DNA from: DTYU01 sp040757355
Lineage (GTDB): Bacteria > Bacillota > Desulfotomaculia > Desulfotomaculales > Ammonificaceae
NCBI GenBank assembly: GCA_040757355.1
Contig: JBFLWY010000019.1
Span: 1-52,205, forward strand
Length of the DNA stretch: 52,205 nt
Direction: 5' to 3'
The position numbers and the translations under genes were made by a program. Below are positions 48,175 through 52,205 of this stretch, in pieces; position 1 is the first letter of the stretch, and every line of letters begins with the position of its first letter. The notes under the pieces are model-generated. The model searched no databases and was not told the origin of the DNA. It saw only the letters and a list, made by a program, of their open reading frames with translations.

Positions 48175-48861
48175 GTGGCCGAACCGCAAAAGGACCTTGT
48201 TGAAGGTAGTCCCCTGGTTTTAAGCAGTCGGGAAAAGGAATTGATTCGCAGAATAGGGGTGACTGTGAGCTACCCGAAGGGTCAGATCATTTTTTCCGCA
48301 GAGGAGGTTGCCGACAGGGTTTACCTGATAGAGAAAGGATGGATCAGGATTTACCGTCTTTCGAGCGACGGCCGCGAAGTAACGGTCGGAAGTATCCGGA
48401 ACCCCGGGGAAATGATGGGGTTGGCGGAGACGCTTTATCACGGTAAAAGAACTTGTTTTGCCGGAGCCATCAGCAATGTTACCATGGTTGTGGTTACGAA
48501 GAAGGATTTTTTGGATTTGCTTACGGACGAACACCATCTTGCCCTAAAGGTAACTCAGCTCCTGGCGGCGCGGATGCGCGAGGCCGAGGCTATGGTTCAC
48601 GAGCTGGTCTGCTGGCAGGTTCCCAGTCGTTTGGCCCTTCTTCTTCTAAAAATCAGTGAGCGGTGCGGAATTCCGGATGAAGGCGGGATGAAGATTAAAC
48701 TGCGGCTTACCCACGAAGACATTGCAGGGATGATCGGCACCACCCGCCAGACCGTAACCTCGCTTTTGAATACGTTCAAGCGCGAGAAACTGGTTGAATG
48801 TCAAGGCCGTGAGATCAAGATCCTGGATCCGAAGAAACTTACAAGCTGGATCGTTGAGTGA
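48175..48861 (+). CDS. CRP/FNR-family transcription regulator, copy 1
   Basis: Cyclic-nucleotide-binding-fold sensor domain (about 20-130) joined by the long dimer helix (LLAARMREAEAMVHELV) to a winged helix domain. The recognition helix region reads GTTRQTVTSLLNTFKRE (about 183-199), very close to the CO sensor CooA. The sensor lacks the CooA haem motif around Cys/His and the N-terminal FNR cysteines, so the signal is unknown. The start at GTG 48175 (AGGAGG 8 bases upstream) aligns with the ATG of the paralogue; TTG 48172 is possible. 228 residues, about 80% identical by eye to the product of 49027-49710. Confidence 0.93.
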   Translation: MAEPQKDLVEGSPLVLSSREKELIRRIGVTVSYPKGQIIFSAEEVADRVYLIEKGWIRIYRLSSDGREVTVGSIRNPGEMMGLAETLYHGKRTCFAGAISNVTMVVVTKKDFLDLLTDEHHLALKVTQLLAARMREAEAMVHELVCWQVPSRLALLLLKISERCGIPDEGGMKIKLRLTHEDIAGMIGTTRQTVTSLLNTFKREKLVECQGREIKILDPKKLTSWIVE

Positions 48862-48912
48862 AGCGAAACCACCGGGCTCTCTATTCTCCCCGGTCTCCCA
48901 AAACTACCACAT

Positions 48913-48974
48913 TGTCGGCTGCCTGACAGTGTAGTTGTCTGGTGGTTGGCTATGCTATTGTCGTTTGCCTGACA
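48913..48974 (+). promoter_or_regulatory. Pair of TGTCG-N6-TGACA operators before CRP/FNR copy 2
   Basis: Site A: TGTCGGCTGCCTGACA (48913-48928). Site B: TGTCGTTTGCCTGACA (48959-48974), 46 bases downstream. Both follow TGTCR-N6-YGACA, the form of the known CooA target. A further half-site TTGTC lies between them (48935-48939). A candidate -10 TATAGA is at 49005-49010. Confidence 0.75.
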
Positions 48975-49026
48975 TCGTGAACCGGCTTGAAGTGTTAGTG
49001 TTTGTATAGATAAGGGGCGGGGGATG

Positions 49027-49710
49027 ATGGCGGGGGAAAACCATGACCTTGTAGAAGGCAGCCCGCTGGTTTTAAACGAACAAGAGAAAGAGCTTGTTCG
49101 GGGAATCGGCACGACCGTGAACTATCCTAAGGGTCAGATAATCTTTGCTGCAGACGAAGTGGCTGATAGGGTTTACCTTATCGAAAAAGGTTGGGTCAAA
49201 ATCTACCGGCTTTCAAGCGACGGCCGCGAAGTTACGGTCGGCAGCATGCGGAATCCAGGCGAAATGATGGGGTTGGCGGAAACCGTTTATCACGGGAAGC
49301 GGACCTGTTTTGCGGGCGCCATCAGCGATGTAACCCTGGTTTTGGTATCAAAAAAGGACTTTTTAGAAGTCCTCACGCATGAACATTGTTTTGCGCTTAA
49401 AGTGGCGAAGCTTTTAGCAGCCAGGATGCGCGAAGCTGAAGCCATGGTCCACGAACTGGTTTGCTTCCAGGTTCCCGGACGCTTGGCCCTTCTTCTGCTC
49501 AAAATCGGTGAGCGCTGCGGCATTCCGGAAAGTGACGGGGTGATAATAGAACTGCGGCTTACACATGAGGAAATAGCCGGGATGATCGGTACCACCCGAC
49601 AGACGGTTACCTCACTTCTAAACACCTTCAAGCGTGAGAAATCGATTGAGTTTCGAGGCCGGGAAATCAAAATCCTCGATCCGGAGAAACTCGGAAGCTG
49701 GATCATTTAA
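49027..49710 (+). CDS. CRP/FNR-family transcription regulator, copy 2
   Basis: Tandem paralogue of the preceding gene with the same layout and 227 residues. Sensor core YPKGQIIFAADEVADRVYLI and SSDGREVTVGS are almost unchanged, as is the recognition helix GTTRQTVTSLLNTFKRE. Differences cluster at the N-terminus, at the segment after LDLL/LEVL, and near the C-terminus, which suggests different inputs or heterodimers with the same DNA target. ATG 49027 follows AAGGGGCGGGGG; ATG 49024 is equally in frame. It is preceded by two operators, so it is probably controlled by itself or by copy 1. Confidence 0.93.
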   Translation: MAGENHDLVEGSPLVLNEQEKELVRGIGTTVNYPKGQIIFAADEVADRVYLIEKGWVKIYRLSSDGREVTVGSMRNPGEMMGLAETVYHGKRTCFAGAISDVTLVLVSKKDFLEVLTHEHCFALKVAKLLAARMREAEAMVHELVCFQVPGRLALLLLKIGERCGIPESDGVIIELRLTHEEIAGMIGTTRQTVTSLLNTFKREKSIEFRGREIKILDPEKLGSWII

Positions 49711-49778
49711 CCCGCAAGCTGGATTTTTTGATGGATCCCACCCTTTAAAATCCCGTTTTCGACAAAAATTATAGTTAT

Positions 49779-49839
49779 TGTCGGCTACTTGACAAACGTT
49801 TGTCAGTTGTTTGGCAAAGCTGTTGTCATCTGCCGGACA
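49779..49839 (+). promoter_or_regulatory. Operators before the TauE/SafE gene
   Basis: Site C: TGTCGGCTACTTGACA (49779-49794). Site D: TGTCATCTGCCGGACA (49824-49839), 45 bases downstream. Between them is a perfect 16-bp palindrome TGACAAACGTTTGTCA (49790-49805) sharing half of site C, and an imperfect site TGTCAGTTGTTTGGCA (49801-49816). The whole block is homologous to 48912-48978, including the ACATCGT after the last site. Confidence 0.75.
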
Positions 49840-49979
49840 TCGTAGTGTCTGCTAATGTGCTAATTTTTAGGTGTAAAAGATGGACCAGGTAAGGGGGGAT
49901 CGGATTACTGAGTGCGAGTTGTTCACATCGTGACCGGCGTTTTACGATTATTCTTCATGGTGTAAGAGGAGGGTGAAAT

Positions 49980-51182
49980 ATGCAAAGCAAGCGCGGGTAT
50001 ACCTTAGCTGCCGCCGCAGTGCTATTGGTATTTCTATTGTTGCTCGCCCTGGGGGCGGCCGGTGTGGGTGCACAGCCGCCGGAAACCAGCGCGCAAGCTG
50101 TCGGAAGTAGCCTGGACCTGCCCGGGAAACTCGGTGAAGCGATAAAGACGGCTCCCCTCGGCGAAGGGAAAGGGCAGGTGAACCTGAACGCGCCCAAGGG
50201 TTTTCTCGGTATTCCGGGCGCGCCTAAAGTTAATCTAATAGTGGCTTTCCTGTGGGCTATCTGGGTGGGCTGGATCTTCACCACGGTAGGTGCGTTCGGC
50301 GGCATTATGGCGGGCGTCGGGCATATGACCGTTTTCGGCCTTGGAGATTACACCAAGGCATTCAAACAGAGCGCTCCTGCATTTAACAAGGTGCTGACCG
50401 ATTGCATCCGGATGGCCAACCAGTGGCTTGTGGGTCTTTCGTCTTTAATCGGGACAATTACTTATCTACGGATGAAGACCCTTGCCTGGCCGCTCGGCCT
50501 GGCGCTCGGCGCGGGTTCCATCGCCGGAGCTATTCTCATCCCCTGGCTTACGGGAGGCAAGATCTCCTTCAGCCAGTACCAGGGATGGTTTGGTCTGGTC
50601 GTCTTCGTCATCGGCGGTTTCCTGCTGTACGAAACCACACCGCAGGGCCAGGCACGCAAGAAAGAGGCCAAGGCGGCGGCCCAGGCGTTTAAAAAGAGTA
50701 TGAAAGAAAAGAGTGAAGGCGAAGAGGGCATCAAGGTTACCAGGTGGAGCTCTTCGCGTATCGAATTCAGCTTCTATGGCGTTCAGTTCGGTTTCAACCC
50801 CGTAATGCCTTTCCTCGGCGGATTGTTCATCGCCGCTCTTTCATCGTTCTTAGGCATCGGCGGCGGCTTCCTTTATGTGCCCTATCTTACCAGTGTTGTG
50901 GGGCTGCCGATGTTCGTTGTTGCCGGCACTTCGGCCATGGCCGTCTTTGTCAGCATGCTCACCAGCATTACGTCGTATATAGGCCTGGCGGGCGCGGCGG
51001 TTGACTGGCCGCTGATCGGCACCGAGTTGGTTGGAATTTTTATCGGCTCCATTGTCGGACCGCGCACGCAGAAGTACATTCCTGAGGTCTGGCTAAAGAG
51101 GATTTTCGTGGTCCTGGCACTTTATGTGGGATTAGGATACTTTAGCAAGGGTTTCTTTGGTTCCAGTTGGGTGCCTATGTAA
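49980..51182 (+). CDS. TauE/SafE-family permease with extracytoplasmic N-terminal part
   Basis: TauE/SafE proteins export sulfite, sulfoacetate or related organosulfur anions. The 400 residues start with a signal-like segment (8-31, LAAAAVLLVFLLLLALGAAGVGA), a polar region (about 32-80), then two bundles of membrane helices, each opened by a family repeat (GAFGGIMAGVGHM at about 103-115 and SFLGIGGGFLYVPYL at about 287-301). A basic loop (about 220-255, RKKEAKAAAQAFKKSMKEK) separates the halves. ATG with GAGGAGGG upstream. In sulfate reducers such long TauE proteins are linked to sulfur metabolism; here the link is the upstream operators and regulators. Confidence 0.88.
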   Translation: MQSKRGYTLAAAAVLLVFLLLLALGAAGVGAQPPETSAQAVGSSLDLPGKLGEAIKTAPLGEGKGQVNLNAPKGFLGIPGAPKVNLIVAFLWAIWVGWIFTTVGAFGGIMAGVGHMTVFGLGDYTKAFKQSAPAFNKVLTDCIRMANQWLVGLSSLIGTITYLRMKTLAWPLGLALGAGSIAGAILIPWLTGGKISFSQYQGWFGLVVFVIGGFLLYETTPQGQARKKEAKAAAQAFKKSMKEKSEGEEGIKVTRWSSSRIEFSFYGVQFGFNPVMPFLGGLFIAALSSFLGIGGGFLYVPYLTSVVGLPMFVVAGTSAMAVFVSMLTSITSYIGLAGAAVDWPLIGTELVGIFIGSIVGPRTQKYIPEVWLKRIFVVLALYVGLGYFSKGFFGSSWVPM

Positions 51183-51321
51183 AATTAAACTTCCCGCAGC
51201 TTAAGCGAATCCTGTCTTAACAATGGTTGGGCGTTTGGCGGACAGGGAATGGAGAGGGCCGGCGTGGGGCCGATGACCCGCAAAGTCATTAGGGGCTGAA
51301 AGGCTTCAATGTAGAAGAGAG

Positions 51322-51909
51322 GTGGCGGGGCTGCTGAACCTGATAGACTGGATGCTGATTGGTCTATACCGGCTGACCGGGTACCCGGTAACGGATTATT
51401 TCTTTGGCACCTTCTTGCTGGCCCTCCTCACCGTCATTCTTGGCGAGTTGACCATCTCGATTGTATTCATGATTAACAGAAAACACCTTGACCGGCTTAA
51501 CAACCGCCTGATGGATACGCACAACCTTTCAATGCAGGCCTGGAAGGAGGGGGACAGGGAGAGTTACTCGGCCTGCAACAAAGAGGCCAACGACGCCTTC
51601 GGCAGGGTGTTTTTCAACATGGTCGGCCTGTCGGCGGCTGCGCTTTGGCCTGTATTCTTCGCCCTGGCATGGATGCAGCTCCGCTTTTTGGATGTCGGAT
51701 TCCCTGTACCGTTTACCGGCTGGTCGGTAAACTACGTTGTTACCTTTCTTGTCTGCTATATACTGGCCAGGGTGGCGTTCGGGCGGGTTAAACTACACTT
51801 GCCTTATTTCAAGGGCGTCTACCAACTCCTTCAAACCTACGAGAAAGAAAGCGAACGGATGTTGAGCGTTAATCCCGCCGCTCCGGGAGAAGAAACTCCG
51901 GGAGCGTAA
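51322..51909 (+). CDS. Membrane protein downstream of the permease, EMC3/DUF106-like?
   Basis: 195 residues with three or four membrane helices (about 30-50, TFLLALLTVILGELTIS; 97-118; 130-150) and a charged cytoplasmic loop (55-90, NRKHLDRLNNRLMDTHNLS). A helix, charged hairpin loop, then helices resemble the DUF106/EMC3 (YidC-like insertase) layout, but I see no decisive motif, so this is only a suggestion. It lies 139 bases after the permease on the same strand, probably in one transcript. GTG 51322 has GAAGAGAG close upstream; the ribosome site spacing is short. Confidence 0.7.
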   Translation: MAGLLNLIDWMLIGLYRLTGYPVTDYFFGTFLLALLTVILGELTISIVFMINRKHLDRLNNRLMDTHNLSMQAWKEGDRESYSACNKEANDAFGRVFFNMVGLSAAALWPVFFALAWMQLRFLDVGFPVPFTGWSVNYVVTFLVCYILARVAFGRVKLHLPYFKGVYQLLQTYEKESERMLSVNPAAPGEETPGA

Positions 51910-52006
51910 AGTATTGCGGATTGTCGGGGTGAATTGAATTATTAAAGGAGTCCCCCATGTCGCTATTAAGCGGCACCACGAAATCTGAAAATGTGGACCC
52001 GTAAGC

Positions 52007-52205
52007 TTGTTACTCAGATGCAGTGTTGTAACAAAAACGGAACGCGGCGAGAAGCAAGCAGAGTGAGGAAGTCCGGGCGGGGACGGGCCGGAGCCCAGCA
52101 CTCAGAGCAGTTTTTGAGCTTCGAAGGAGAAACCTTTATTATGTTAGCCTAAAAAAGTAGCTTTTCAAAGCGCAATCATAGCATTGAGTGCTGGGTGAGG
52201 ACCCG
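52007..52205 (+). repeat. Structured dispersed repeat, copy 3 (runs off the window)
   Basis: The shared core begins at GGCGAGAAGCAAGC (52046) and includes GGAGCCCAGCACTCAG. The main stem pairs CCCAGCACTCA (52094-52104) with TGAGTGCTGGG (52185-52195), 80 bases apart, followed by TGAGGAC as in copy 1. The first stem of copies 1 and 2 is replaced here by another hairpin, TTGTTAC/GTAACAA (52007-52013 with 52028-52034). The bases between the preceding gene and 52006 hold nothing else I can support. Confidence 0.68.

Noticed and set aside
48175..49710. Calling the two regulators CooA
   Set aside because: The recognition helix and operators match, but the CooA haem-ligand motif is not present in either sensor domain.
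52046..52100. RNase P RNA, because GAGGAAGTCCGGGC resembles its conserved GAGGAAAGTCCGGGC
   Set aside because: The match is short, the other conserved RNase P elements are missing, and the segment belongs to the dispersed repeat seen elsewhere.

Overview
The window (about 55% G+C by eye) comes from a spore-forming, anaerobic Gram-positive bacterium, most likely a Clostridia member of the Peptococcaceae / Desulfotomaculum-Pelotomaculum type. Evidence: Bacillus/Clostridium gene orders (clpC-radA-disA-yacL-ispDF-cysES-rlmB-yacP-sigH; lonB-lonA; valS-folC; maf-radC-mreBCD-mrdA-minCDE), a tricistronic GerA-type germination operon, frequent TTG/GTG starts behind strong AGGAGG ribosome sites, tRNAs with encoded CCA, a [NiFe] hydrogenase set and a TauE/SafE permease. 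The genus cannot be fixed from sequence alone.

Layout. 1-13000: stress and housekeeping cluster (ClpC, RadA, DisA, a CarD-like factor, YacL, fused IspDF, CysE, CysS, RlmB, YacP, SigH). 13300-15040: five tRNAs, each single gene or pair with its own promoter and mostly its own terminator, around a decayed fibronectin-III gene. 15270-19700: LonB and LonA proteases. 19700-22390: two minus-strand genes and a long repeat-rich stretch. 22390-27084: ValS, FolC and a DUF3243 protein. 27210-31382 (minus strand): a hydrogenase operon with small and large subunits, two paralogous four-helix membrane proteins (one frameshifted) and a b-type cytochrome. 31684-36166: germination receptor genes and a small membrane protein. 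36261-43032: RidA, DUF4321, Maf, RadC, MreBCD and PBP2. 43573-47859: Min system, a thioesterase and RNase R. 48175-51909: two near-identical CRP/FNR regulators, a TauE/SafE permease and a membrane protein.

Three things stand out. (1) Two matching intergenic regions, before the second CRP/FNR gene and before the permease, each carry two TGTC-N8-GACA-type operators about 45 bp apart, resembling CooA sites; the regulators also share the CooA-type recognition helix sequence. This looks like a small self-contained regulon. (2) A structured dispersed repeat with paired GCACTCA/TGAGTGC stems occurs in three places and resembles an orphan HEARO/IscB-guide-type RNA. (3) The hydrogenase lacks a Tat signal, has Asp where a proximal-cluster Cys is usual, has almost no C-terminal extension, and alternates with paralogous membrane proteins. 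Several further repeat families fill the intergenic spaces, and one relative appears to lie in frame inside folC.
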